From: JBJFCE01 sp964437825
GTDB lineage: Bacteria > Bacillota > Clostridia > Lachnospirales > Lachnospiraceae
Direction of reading: 5' to 3'
Assembly: GCA_964437825.1 (NCBI GenBank)
Contig: CAYTIH010000037.1
Coordinates: 1 to 26,086, forward strand
Length of the DNA: 26,086 nt
The notes beneath the pieces were generated by a model. It was not told where the DNA came from. It saw only the letters and a list, made by a program, of their open reading frames with translations, and searched no databases. This document shows positions 14,489 to 22,434 of this stretch, in pieces (position 1 is the stretch's first letter; each line of letters opens with the position of its first letter). A program made the translations under genes and the position numbers.

Positions 14489-15256
14489 ATGGAATTGTTG
14501 CAGGTAAACGGGCTGAAAAAAGTCTACACAACAAGATTTGGGGGAAATAAAGTAGAAGCCCTGAAAAATGTGAATTTTTCGGTAGAACAGGGAGAATATG
14601 TGGCAATTATGGGTGAATCCGGTTCCGGAAAGACTACCCTGCTAAATATTCTGGCATCCGTGGACCGTCCGACTTCAGGACAGGTACTGTTAAACGGTAA
14701 GGATATTACCACAATTAAGGAAAGCGAGCTGGCCAGATTCCGGAGGGAGCATCTGGGCTTTGTCTTTCAGGATTTTAACCTTCTGGATACATTTTCACTG
14801 GAGGACAATATCTGCCTGCCCCTGGTACTCGCAGGCAAAAATTACGGAGAAATGGCGCCGCTGTTGCATGAGATTGCGGGAAAACTGGGAATTTCCGAAA
14901 TTCTGAAAAAATTTCCCTATGAGGTATCGGGCGGACAAAAGCAGCGTGCCGCTGTGGCAAGGGCAATGATTACGAATCCGGATATCCTGCTTGCGGATGA
15001 ACCGACAGGCGCGCTCGATTCCAAGTCAACCGGGGACTTATTGGATATCTTCGAAAAGCTGCATCGGGAGGGACAGACGATTCTAATGGTTACGCACAGT
15101 GTCCGTGGGGCCTCCCGTGCGGGGCGCGTGCTGTTCATCAAGGACGGCGAAATCTTCCATCAGCTGTATAGGGGAAATTTGGGTAACGATGAGATGTATA
15201 AGAGGATTTCGGATACTCTGACAGTTCTTTTGGCGGGCGGTGAGCTGTATGAGTAG
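14489..15256 (+). CDS. ABC transporter ATPase (BceA-like)
   Basis: A 255-residue ATP-binding subunit of the MacB/LolD/BceA group. It has Walker A GESGSGKT (residues 42-49), a Q-loop in FVFQDFNLLDTF, signature VSGGQKQR, Walker B ILLADEPTGALD and the switch His in VTHS. It should power the permease downstream, together forming a peptide-antibiotic detoxifying and sensing transporter. The ribosome site is modest (GGCGGC about 12 bases ahead; a better GGAGGAG is farther away). Its end overlaps the permease start by eight bases, a coupled arrangement. The C-terminus (about 220-255) carries the short extra tail common in Bce-type ATPases. Confidence 0.95.
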   Translation: MELLQVNGLKKVYTTRFGGNKVEALKNVNFSVEQGEYVAIMGESGSGKTTLLNILASVDRPTSGQVLLNGKDITTIKESELARFRREHLGFVFQDFNLLDTFSLEDNICLPLVLAGKNYGEMAPLLHEIAGKLGISEILKKFPYEVSGGQKQRAAVARAMITNPDILLADEPTGALDSKSTGDLLDIFEKLHREGQTILMVTHSVRGASRAGRVLFIKDGEIFHQLYRGNLGNDEMYKRISDTLTVLLAGGELYE

Positions 15257-17279
15257 AGGATTGTATCGGAGACTGGCAAGCCAGAATATCAAAAATAATA
15301 AAAATACATTTCTGCCGTTTTCGCTGTCCTGTATTGCTATGACAGCCATGTTTTATATGCTTCACAGCATTCAGGCGCAGACAAATTCCACACAGTTTTA
15401 CGGCGCCGCTGCCATGAGCACCATTTTAAATTTCGGAGTTTATATTTGTGGGATTTTTTCGGTATTTGTTTTGTTTTATACTAACAGCTTTTTGATGAAG
15501 CGGCGTACAAAGGAATTCGGTTTATACAGCATTCTGGGATTGGAAAAGAAGCATATCGGAAAGGTTGTCTTCTGGGAAATCGCCATTGTGGGAGCGGGCA
15601 GTATCACAGCCGGAATTTTGTGCGGTATGCTGTTTTCCAGACTGATGTTTATGGTGCTGCTGAGAATACTGCATCTGCAGACAGATTTTACTTTTCAAAT
15701 AGAACCGAAATCCTTGATCATTACGGCACTGCTTTTTGTCTGTGTATTTCTTTTGACCATGCTTTTTAATACGATCCGTGTGCACCGTTTAAAGCCCATC
15801 GAGCTGATGAACAAAAGTCATGTCGGAGAGCGGGAACCGAAGGCAAAATGGATTTTGGCAATACTGGGAATCCTGTGTCTCTCAATCGGCTACTATCTGG
15901 CGGTTTCGGTTCAAAACCCGATCGAAGCCATCACTGTTTTTTTCATCGCCGTGCTCTTTGTTATTGCCGGAACCTATCTGGTATTTTTAAGCGGCAGTAT
16001 TGCACTTTTGAAGCTTCTGAAAAAGAAAAAACGTTATTATTATCATAAAAAGCATTTTATCACGGTTTCGGGAATGATGTACCGAATGAAGCAGAATGCA
16101 ACCGGACTTGCGAATATCTGTATTTTGAGTACGGCGGTGCTTGTGGTGTTATCATCAACGGTTTCCCTGTACGCAGGAATGGAGGATGTGCTGCGGGGAA
16201 GATTTCCAAAGGATGTGAGTACGAGCTTCGGATATGAAAAGGACAGGGACGGGGAAGAAATATCGGGGCATTATGATTACGGCGTATTAGAGCCTGTATT
16301 GCAGGAACGGGCACAGGAATATGGCGTAACGATGGATGAGATTGAGGGATATTATTCTTACTCCCGTGCCGGCACATGGAAGGACGGCAGATTTACGGAT
16401 GAGTTTGACGGTATGAGTGCGATTACGTATCTGCAGGTCATGACCTTGGAGGATTATAACCGGATCACGGGCGGCGCATATTCGCTGTCGGACGGTGAGA
16501 TACTTCTGTATGCGACAAAGGATAGGTATGTCCCGGGAGAAAAAGTCCGGATCATGGATCAGGAGCTTACTGTTGCATGGAAGATAGATGAGCTTCCCGG
16601 TATGGAGGACAGCACGGTATTTGATAATAATTATGGCAGTAGCTGTATTGTCGTACGGGATATGAATGCCATGATTGCGATTCGTGACAGCTTTGATGCA
16701 GCCATGGATGACGGAAGCCACACCGTGATCCTGTATAATTTTGATTTTGATCTGAGAGGAGCATTTGATGACAAGGAAGCCTTTTGCACGGGCCTTCGGG
16801 AAGTCATTCTGAATACCGGAATTGCACATACCACGGTTGTAGAGGATATATTTACAAACAGACAGGATTTTTACGGATTGTATGGGAGTCTTTTGTTCAT
16901 CGGAATTTTTATCGGGACCTTGTTCCTGATTACTACGGTAATGATTATTTATTATAAACAGATTTCCGAAGGCTATGAGGACAGGGAGAGATTCCAAATC
17001 CTGCAAAAGGTGGGCATGAGTAATACAGAAGTAAAAGTTGTGATCAGAAACCAGATTCTGCTGGTGTTTTTCCTGCCGATCCTGCTTGCGCTGGTTCACA
17101 TTTGTTTTGCGATGGATATTGTGAAAAAGATTCTCATGATACTGAATCTCCTTAACAGCTCATTGTTTGTGATCTGCCTGGCCATAACGGCAGCGGTATT
17201 CCTGATTGTTTACGGAATTGTATACAGTCTGACGGCAAGGATCTATTACCATATTACGAACAGGAAGAATGAACTATAA
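15249..17279 (+). CDS. FtsX-like ABC permease (BceB-like)
   Basis: A 676-residue permease with the BceB plan: about ten membrane helices and one large outside domain (roughly residues 300-535, between helices seven and eight). That domain is rich in Asp, Gly and Tyr and is where such proteins bind lipid-II-cycle intermediates or the peptide. The first helix follows SQNIKNNKNTFLPF; the TKEFGLYSILGLEKK segment is the FtsX signature loop (RTKEFGLYSILGL). The ATG at 15249 overlaps the ATPase stop and is preceded by GGCGGTGAG; a GTG nine bases earlier is possible. Likely role: resistance to, and sensing of, a cell-wall-active peptide such as bacitracin or a lantibiotic. The actual ligand cannot be told. 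Confidence 0.93.
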   Translation: MSRGLYRRLASQNIKNNKNTFLPFSLSCIAMTAMFYMLHSIQAQTNSTQFYGAAAMSTILNFGVYICGIFSVFVLFYTNSFLMKRRTKEFGLYSILGLEKKHIGKVVFWEIAIVGAGSITAGILCGMLFSRLMFMVLLRILHLQTDFTFQIEPKSLIITALLFVCVFLLTMLFNTIRVHRLKPIELMNKSHVGEREPKAKWILAILGILCLSIGYYLAVSVQNPIEAITVFFIAVLFVIAGTYLVFLSGSIALLKLLKKKKRYYYHKKHFITVSGMMYRMKQNATGLANICILSTAVLVVLSSTVSLYAGMEDVLRGRFPKDVSTSFGYEKDRDGEEISGHYDYGVLEPVLQERAQEYGVTMDEIEGYYSYSRAGTWKDGRFTDEFDGMSAITYLQVMTLEDYNRITGGAYSLSDGEILLYATKDRYVPGEKVRIMDQELTVAWKIDELPGMEDSTVFDNNYGSSCIVVRDMNAMIAIRDSFDAAMDDGSHTVILYNFDFDLRGAFDDKEAFCTGLREVILNTGIAHTTVVEDIFTNRQDFYGLYGSLLFIGIFIGTLFLITTVMIIYYKQISEGYEDRERFQILQKVGMSNTEVKVVIRNQILLVFFLPILLALVHICFAMDIVKKILMILNLLNSSLFVICLAITAAVFLIVYGIVYSLTARIYYHITNRKNEL

Positions 17280-17287
17280 AGCTGTAG

Positions 17288-17325
17288 CGCAGGAAAGTGC
17301 GGCCGAAAGCGCCGCCTTTCCTGCG
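17288..17325 (+). terminator. Stem-loop after the Bce-type operon
   Basis: CGCAGGAAAG pairs with CTTTCCTGCG, and inside it GCGGC pairs with GCCGC, giving a long GC-rich stem eight bases after the permease stop. A T-tract is weak (GTTATG), so it may be a stabilising 3' structure as much as a terminator. Confidence 0.6.
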
Positions 17326-17406
17326 TTATGCATATATTCGGGCTGTGAAACAGGAAAGGATCCGGGAGGATGCCTCCGTAGCCCTGCCCCGTTTCCGCTG
17401 CCTGTC

Positions 17407-18054
17407 TCATATGAAATCCGATAGAAAGCAGGCGGTAAGGTTTTGACCGGCCTGCGTCCAGTTGATCACTTCAAACCAATTACCGATATAGTCGGCTCTT
17501 TGATTGATATGCTTGAGAATATAAGCATGTTCCCATACATCCAGATTTAAAATCGGATATAATTTAAGAGGGAAGGGCGTATCCTGATTTGCTGTTGTTA
17601 TGATTTTAAGCTTACCAAAGCAGTCCAAGGTAAGCCATGCATAGCCGGAGCCGAACACGGACAGAGCGGCATCGGTAAATGCTTTTTTGAAGGCGTCAAA
17701 GTTCCCGAAGGAGGATGTAATGTAGCTGGCAAGAGGATTTGCGGGTCTCTTCATACCTGCGCTTGACACACCCTGAAAGAAGAAGATATGATTATATACA
17801 CCGCCGGCATTTCGCTTGACCGGAATTTGAATAGCCTCGGGCAGGGAATCCGCATAAATCAGGAGCTGTTCCAATGACAGATTCTGGTATTCGGGATAGG
17901 CGCTCAGGATGCGGTTCAGATTATCGACGTATGCAGTTAAGTATCTGTCATGATGCATCTTCATTGTTTCTGTGTCAATATAGGGTTCTAATGCATCGTA
18001 GGGATAGGGCAGAGGCGGAACCTCAAAAATGTAGTGTTCGTTCATAAGTGTCAT
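17407..18054 (-). CDS. Fe/Mn superoxide dismutase
   Basis: A 215-residue enzyme converting superoxide to oxygen and hydrogen peroxide. It has the N-terminal FEVPPLPYPYDALEP type start, the helical hairpin with the first metal His in MKMHHDRYL, NHIFFF with the second, and LDVWEHAYILKH with the Asp and third His. The gateway Tyr is present (TAYVDN). The second-shell His normally seen in KHH is replaced (RYL), and the core motif is GSGYAW rather than GSGWAW. Whether it uses iron or manganese cannot be decided. Neither possible start (18054 or 18045) has a recognisable ribosome site; the leader is very AT-rich. It is convergent with the permease gene and divergent from the pseudogene at 18090. 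Confidence 0.9.
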   Translation of the reverse strand: MTLMNEHYIFEVPPLPYPYDALEPYIDTETMKMHHDRYLTAYVDNLNRILSAYPEYQNLSLEQLLIYADSLPEAIQIPVKRNAGGVYNHIFFFQGVSSAGMKRPANPLASYITSSFGNFDAFKKAFTDAALSVFGSGYAWLTLDCFGKLKIITTANQDTPFPLKLYPILNLDVWEHAYILKHINQRADYIGNWFEVINWTQAGQNLTACFLSDFI

Positions 18055-18089
18055 GTTTTTGACTTTATGATTATTTTTTATATTATTAT

Positions 18090-18655
18090 ATGAAGGGATA
18101 TGCAGTATCTATGAATGCAGAATCAAATCAGCCCGGAATGCATGAACGCAGGGGAATTCTTCGGAATAAATACTATCTATATTTGACGGAGTTTTTTGCC
18201 GGCATGTCCGTAATGGCGGTAGAGCTGGGGCCAGCAGGCTTCTGGCGCCTTATTTCAGCTCATCTCAGATTGTATGGACGATTATTATCGGAACGATTAT
18301 GATTGCGATGGCGCTCGGCAACATTTGGGGCATCGGGCAGTTTTGCTTTTTGGGAGATGATCTGCTCTATGAGGGAGAATCCGTTTATAATTATTTACAG
18401 GTGAAAAAAACTGACGATAGTGTCATATTATCAACCAATGTTTTGTTCGGCGTGCAGTCTATTATGAAAAAGGGCGGCGCTACGGGAATGTATTATGATT
18501 ACGCACTGGCTGCGCCGGTGATGGCGGGAAAAGAGAATCCCAGAATCTTGATTCTCGGTATGCAGATGATAGACGAATTGATCCGGAAAGAGCTGTCCCA
18601 TTATAAAAATATCTTTCAGGAGGAAGGCCTGCGTGGACTTTTGAACAGTCTGTAA
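18090..18655 (+). pseudogene. Wrecked fused spermidine-synthase-like membrane protein
   Basis: Two overlapping open frames are pieces of one ancestral gene. The first reads YLYLTEFFAGMSVMAVELG, then shifts frame at the G-run 18227-18230. Adding one G restores ASRLLAPYFSSSQIVWTIII, then MIAMALGNIWG. In intact relatives a membrane domain of several helices follows. Here NIWG is joined almost directly (near 18331) to the soluble aminopropyltransferase-like part: LLYEGESVYNYLQV, then LSTNVLFGVQSIM and MYYDYALAAPVMAG. After PRILILGM (near 18562) the SAM-binding core is missing and only a short C-terminal piece remains. At least one frameshift and two large internal deletions make it non-functional. 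Family recognition is from memory of these segments. Confidence 0.72.
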
Positions 18656-18709
18656 AGATTCGCTGCCCGATACGGGCCAAAGATGTGTCTTTTGATGTCT
18701 TAGTCTTAT

Positions 18710-18750
18710 CAAAGAAAAATCCGAATGGAGTACATTCGGATTTTTCTTTG
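18710..18750. terminator. Perfect bidirectional intrinsic terminator
   Basis: CAAAGAAAAATCCGAATG (18710-18727) pairs perfectly with CATTCGGATTTTTCTTTG (18733-18750) around a five-base loop. Its A-rich and T-rich arms work for both the plus-strand pseudogene and the minus-strand AIM24 gene, whose stop codon is 56 bases away. Confidence 0.88.
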
Positions 18751-18805
18751 CTGCAAACCGGGTGAAATGCCCGGCCCGTACTTTTGATGTTGTAAGTACT
18801 GTCAA

Positions 18806-19600
18806 TTATTTCGGACTGTTTTTTGAGGACATTGTCGTACCCGGAACCGTAGGAGCAAGCAGGATTTTACCGCTGCCACGATAAACATTGACAAAGCCTT
18901 CGCCGCTGACTGCGGATCCGAGCAGAGATTTTGCGGATTTTTCTACCGTAAACTGCAGAGTATTGGACCATGCAATCGCCATGTTTCCGTCAATCTTTAC
19001 AATGTCATCCTGTAATACGATCTCTAACAGCTCTTCCTTTGGAACCGGGCTTTCCAGTACTGCCATGCCCTGGCCGGAAAGGGAAAGGTTGAACAAACCT
19101 TCACCGCCGAGAACTGCGGAGGAGACATTGCTTCTGGCAACAACGGATTCCTTTAAGGAAGCGTCGCAGGCAAGGAACAGACCGTCGTCGAGCACAATGC
19201 CGTTTCCCCAGCTGCTGATATCTTCCAGAATAATATACTTGTAGGTGGGCTCTAACATCAAATAACCATAACCCTGATACAGAGGCTTAGAGGTAGATTC
19301 GCCGGTTACGGCGCCCTTTAAAGCTTTTCCGAGGAAGTCACCGACGCCCCTTACGCCGGAGGTCATCTGTACATTGCCTGCGAACCACTGCATGGCGCCT
19401 GCCTGAGTTTTTACGGCATTGCCGTTTAAAATACAGAGAACCTGACGTCTTCTGTAATTCATTTCGTGCATGAAGTAAGCCGTGGAAGCGTTGTATGGAG
19501 ATACGCTTAAATCCTTCTGATGCTCATAAACGATATAAGGACCTGCCTGGGCAATCTGGAGCATGTTAGGATTGTTTTGAAAATTGTTTAATTGAATCAT
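18806..19600 (-). CDS. AIM24 family protein
   Basis: A 264-residue protein of the AIM24 (TIGR00266/DUF124-like) family, a beta-rich fold of unknown molecular function found in bacteria and, as a distant relative, in yeast mitochondria. Recognisable are the Gly-rich repeats FAGNVQMTSGVRG, AVLGGEGLFNLSLSGQG and SGEGFVNVYRGSGKILLAPT (each in part), typical of its stacked beta-sheets. No signal peptide or membrane helix is seen. The ATG at 19600 follows GGGGGG at five bases. It has its own strong promoter (19684-19712) and the shared terminator at 18710, so it is a single-gene unit. The N-terminal 60 residues (LNNFQNNPNML, then YNASTAYFMHEM) are longer than the core fold. Confidence 0.85.
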   Translation of the reverse strand: MIQLNNFQNNPNMLQIAQAGPYIVYEHQKDLSVSPYNASTAYFMHEMNYRRRQVLCILNGNAVKTQAGAMQWFAGNVQMTSGVRGVGDFLGKALKGAVTGESTSKPLYQGYGYLMLEPTYKYIILEDISSWGNGIVLDDGLFLACDASLKESVVARSNVSSAVLGGEGLFNLSLSGQGMAVLESPVPKEELLEIVLQDDIVKIDGNMAIAWSNTLQFTVEKSAKSLLGSAVSGEGFVNVYRGSGKILLAPTVPGTTMSSKNSPK

Positions 19601-19683
19601 GTTTTCCCCCCTGAATGGTTTTTCCGCTTTTGTTATACCGCAGGGCGTAAACCCGGACGGTGCGGATTGATATGTACTTGATT

Positions 19684-19712
19684 ATTATATAAAATAGGGG
19701 CAAAATAGTCAA
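19684..19712 (-). promoter_or_regulatory. Strong predicted promoter of the AIM24 gene
   Basis: On the minus strand TTGACT (19712-19707), exactly 17 bases, then TATAAT (19689-19684): near-consensus sigma-A boxes about 84 bases ahead of the AIM24 ATG. Confidence 0.8.
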
Positions 19713-19716
19713 ACCG

Positions 19717-19765
19717 TGAGTACCCTCTGACGTTTCTGCTACATGAGTACCCTCTGACGTTTCTG
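19717..19765. repeat. Tandem 22-bp direct repeat upstream of AIM24 promoter
   Basis: The same 22 bases (TGAGTACCCTC then TGACGTTTCTG) occur at 19717-19738 and 19744-19765 with a 27-bp period and a five-base spacer. They begin four bases upstream of the AIM24 -35 box and about 110 bases ahead of the mannanase gene. This could be a regulator-binding pair or a remnant of a tandem repeat. Confidence 0.7.
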
Positions 19766-19878
19766 TTTACCCGCACAAATTTTTTGATGTTTTCAATTCG
19801 GACTGGGAATCTGATTTAGAATGGAGTATACTGAATGTCGGGTTAGTCTGAATGAAATAGCAGGAGGATAAAAATAAG

Positions 19879-20997
19879 ATGTTAAAGAGAAAGACCGGGA
19901 TGCTGATAGCGCTGTTCTTAAGTCTGATCCTCGCAGGAGGAATACTTGGAGGCTGTGCCGGCTCGGAGAAAGCTTCGTCAGGTGATCCTCAGACAGCAGA
20001 AAACGAGGAAATGAATGCGCAGGAAAACGCTGCCGATATAGAAGATCCCTTGGAAGAGGGAGAATCCGATGCGGATCATAGTGAGGAGAGCGAAGTATAT
20101 GGCTTTCATGTGGACGCAACCAAGCTGACGGATGCAAACGGGAACGAGTTTATTATGCGCGGCGTGAATCATGCGCATGCATGGTACAGCAATGACGACG
20201 TAAAAGCGCTTGACGGGATTGCGGCAACCGGCGCGAACAGTGTACGTTTGGTACTGTCTGATGGGGAGGAGTACAATAAGGATTCCGCAGACATGGTAGC
20301 AGCGCTGATTACCAGATGCAGAACACTTCATATGGTTGCGGTACTTGAGGTTCATGACGGAACCGGCAGTAATGATCCCGCAATGATAGAGGCGGCAACG
20401 GATTTCTGGATCGGAGTAAAGGATGCCTTGATTGGAAATGAAGCATACGCCATTGTGAATATTGTGAATGAATGGCAGGGTTCCTATAGCAGGAGTACGT
20501 ATGAGGAGACTTACTGCCAGGCGGTAGCAAAGCTCAGGGAAGCCGGAATTCAGAATACGATTATGATCGATGCAGCAGGCTGGGGACAGAATCCGAAGAG
20601 CATTGTGGAATGTGGTCAGAATATTCTGGCGGCGGATCCGCTTTCCAATACCATGTTTTCAATTCATATGTACGGAACTGCCGGAAAGGATGCGGAGACG
20701 ATCAAAGCCGGAATCGACAGCGTCAGAGAGCTTGGTCTTTGTGTCTGTGTCGGAGAATTCGGATGGAACCACTCGGACGGCGACGTCGATGAGGATTATA
20801 TCATGCAGTACTGCAGTGAAATCGGCGTGGGATACCTTGCATGGTCCTGGAAAGGAAATGGGGGCGGCGTGGAATATCTGGATATGACAAGCGACTGGTC
20901 GGGAGAAAATCTGAGCGCGGAATGGGGCGATAAGGTTGTGAATGGACCTTATGGCATCCGTAATACCTCAGTGATCTGCAGCGTTTTTGAAGAATAA
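19879..20997 (+). CDS. Secreted GH5 endo-beta-mannanase-like lipoprotein
   Basis: A 372-residue surface lipoprotein. A signal peptide ends in the lipobox LGGC with Cys26 as lipidated residue, then an acidic low-complexity linker (about 28-72, many Glu/Asp/Asn), then a GH5 TIM barrel (about 73-365). Visible: the opening GFHVDATKLTDANG and MRGVNHAH, VRLVLSDG, VLEVHDGTG, acid/base Glu198 in VNEW, SIHMYG, nucleophile Glu293 in VGEFGW and AWSWKGNG. The pattern is closest to the bacterial mannanases of subfamily 8, which cut beta-1,4-mannan; cellulase activity is the alternative. The ATG follows AGGAGG at 11 bases. It could supply galactomanno-oligosaccharides to the GH36/GH2 cluster, though it lies far from it. 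trkA follows after 36 bases, which may be chance. Confidence 0.88.
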   Translation: MLKRKTGMLIALFLSLILAGGILGGCAGSEKASSGDPQTAENEEMNAQENAADIEDPLEEGESDADHSEESEVYGFHVDATKLTDANGNEFIMRGVNHAHAWYSNDDVKALDGIAATGANSVRLVLSDGEEYNKDSADMVAALITRCRTLHMVAVLEVHDGTGSNDPAMIEAATDFWIGVKDALIGNEAYAIVNIVNEWQGSYSRSTYEETYCQAVAKLREAGIQNTIMIDAAGWGQNPKSIVECGQNILAADPLSNTMFSIHMYGTAGKDAETIKAGIDSVRELGLCVCVGEFGWNHSDGDVDEDYIMQYCSEIGVGYLAWSWKGNGGGVEYLDMTSDWSGENLSAEWGDKVVNGPYGIRNTSVICSVFEE

Positions 20998-21033
20998 GAA
21001 AAAATTGAGTGCCGAAGGAGCATAAATAAGAAA

Positions 21034-22422
21034 ATGAAACGAACAAAGAATTCCCAGGGGAAGGGACTGAATATTATCATTGTGGGCTGCGGTAAGGTCG
21101 GTGCAACATTGATAGAACAGCTGGGAAAAGAAGGACATGATATTACAATCATTGACAAGAATCCGCAGAAGATTCAGGAAATGGCGAATTTGTACGATGT
21201 TATGGGGCTGGTCGGAAACGGGGCAAGCTACAGCGTACAGATGGAGGCAGGGATCGAAAATACGGACCTGATCATTGCCGTTACGGATTCGGATGAACTG
21301 AATCTGTTATGCTGTACCGTTGCCAAAAGAGTCGGTAACTGTGCTGCAATCGCCAGAGTCCGTACGCCGGATTACAGCAAGGAAGCGGGATATCTGCAGG
21401 AAAAGCTCGGCCTTGCCATGATTATTAATCCTGAGATGGAGGCAGCCAAAGAGGCCTCCCGTATTCTGTACCTGCCGACTGCGCTTGAGGTCAATTCCTT
21501 TGCCCATGGACAGGCGGAGCTGATTAAATTTAAGGTGCCCGAGGGAAATGTTCTGGACGGAATGATCATTTGCAATATGGACAGAAGTGATGCGGAAAAC
21601 ATTCTGATTTGTGCAATTGAACGTGAAGGAGCGGTGTATATTCCTTCCGGAAACTTTCAGATGCACAAAGGAGATGTGATCTCCTTTGTGGCTTCCAGAA
21701 AAGTGGCAAAGAACTTTTTGGAGAAGATCGGATTTAAGACAACCCGGGTTAAGAATACGATGATTATCGGCGGGGGAAAAGCAGCGTATTATCTGGCAAA
21801 GCAGCTGATCAGTATGGGAATTTTCGTCAAAATTATCGAGAGCAGCCGTACACGATGTGAGGAACTGAGCGTTTTACTGCCGCAGGCGATTATCATTAAC
21901 GGGGACGGTACGGATCAGGAGCTGTTAAAAGAAGAAGGAATCGAATATGCGGAATCCTTTGTACCGTTAACGGGGATTGATGAAGAAAATATCCTGCTGA
22001 CCCTTTATGCAAGACAGGTTTCCAACGCTAAGGTTATTACCAAGATTAATCATATTAATTTCAAGGATGTAATCAGCAGACTGGATCTGGGCAGCGTTGT
22101 ATATCCGAGGTATATTACGGCGGAAGCAATTATCGCGTATGTCCGCGCAAAAAAGAATTCCATGAACAGCAACATCGAAACACTGTACCATATGTTTGAT
22201 CACAGAGTGGAAGCCATTGAATTTCGTGTGGATGAGAAATCCGCCGCAACGGGGATTCCGCTGAAGGATCTTTCGTTGAAAGAGAATTTACTGATCTCTT
22301 TTATCAGCAGGAAGGGTACGATACTCATTCCAAGCGGTAATGACAGCATTCAGGTGGGCGATACGGTTATGATTGTTACCACGCATACAGGGTTCCATGA
22401 TATTCAGGATATCTTAAGGTAA
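21034..22422 (+). CDS. trkA: Trk potassium uptake regulatory protein TrkA
   Basis: A 462-residue cytoplasmic protein gating the TrkH channel in response to nucleotides. Two tandem halves each contain a Rossmann RCK-N domain and an RCK-C domain. The first half has IIIVGCGKVGATL (about 13-25) with the Asp/Lys pair in IIDKNPQK. The second starts near residue 237 with TMIIGGGKAAYYLA, where the nucleotide loop is GGGKAA. The full double length matches TrkA rather than the single-unit KtrA. The ATG follows AAGGAG at a rather long 13 bases. trkH starts 12 bases after the stop, so they form an operon. Confidence 0.95.
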   Translation: MKRTKNSQGKGLNIIIVGCGKVGATLIEQLGKEGHDITIIDKNPQKIQEMANLYDVMGLVGNGASYSVQMEAGIENTDLIIAVTDSDELNLLCCTVAKRVGNCAAIARVRTPDYSKEAGYLQEKLGLAMIINPEMEAAKEASRILYLPTALEVNSFAHGQAELIKFKVPEGNVLDGMIICNMDRSDAENILICAIEREGAVYIPSGNFQMHKGDVISFVASRKVAKNFLEKIGFKTTRVKNTMIIGGGKAAYYLAKQLISMGIFVKIIESSRTRCEELSVLLPQAIIINGDGTDQELLKEEGIEYAESFVPLTGIDEENILLTLYARQVSNAKVITKINHINFKDVISRLDLGSVVYPRYITAEAIIAYVRAKKNSMNSNIETLYHMFDHRVEAIEFRVDEKSAATGIPLKDLSLKENLLISFISRKGTILIPSGNDSIQVGDTVMIVTTHTGFHDIQDILR

Positions 22423-22434
22423 CGGAGGAAGATC

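Noticed and set aside
16287..17099. Minus-strand open frame of 270 codons opposite the permease gene
   Set aside because: The permease is clearly coding, and the antisense product lacks family features or a ribosome site.
17330..17407. Terminator for the superoxide dismutase gene
   Set aside because: Only broken complementarity (GGAGG/CCTCC, GAAAC/GTTTC far apart) is seen, with no T-tract.
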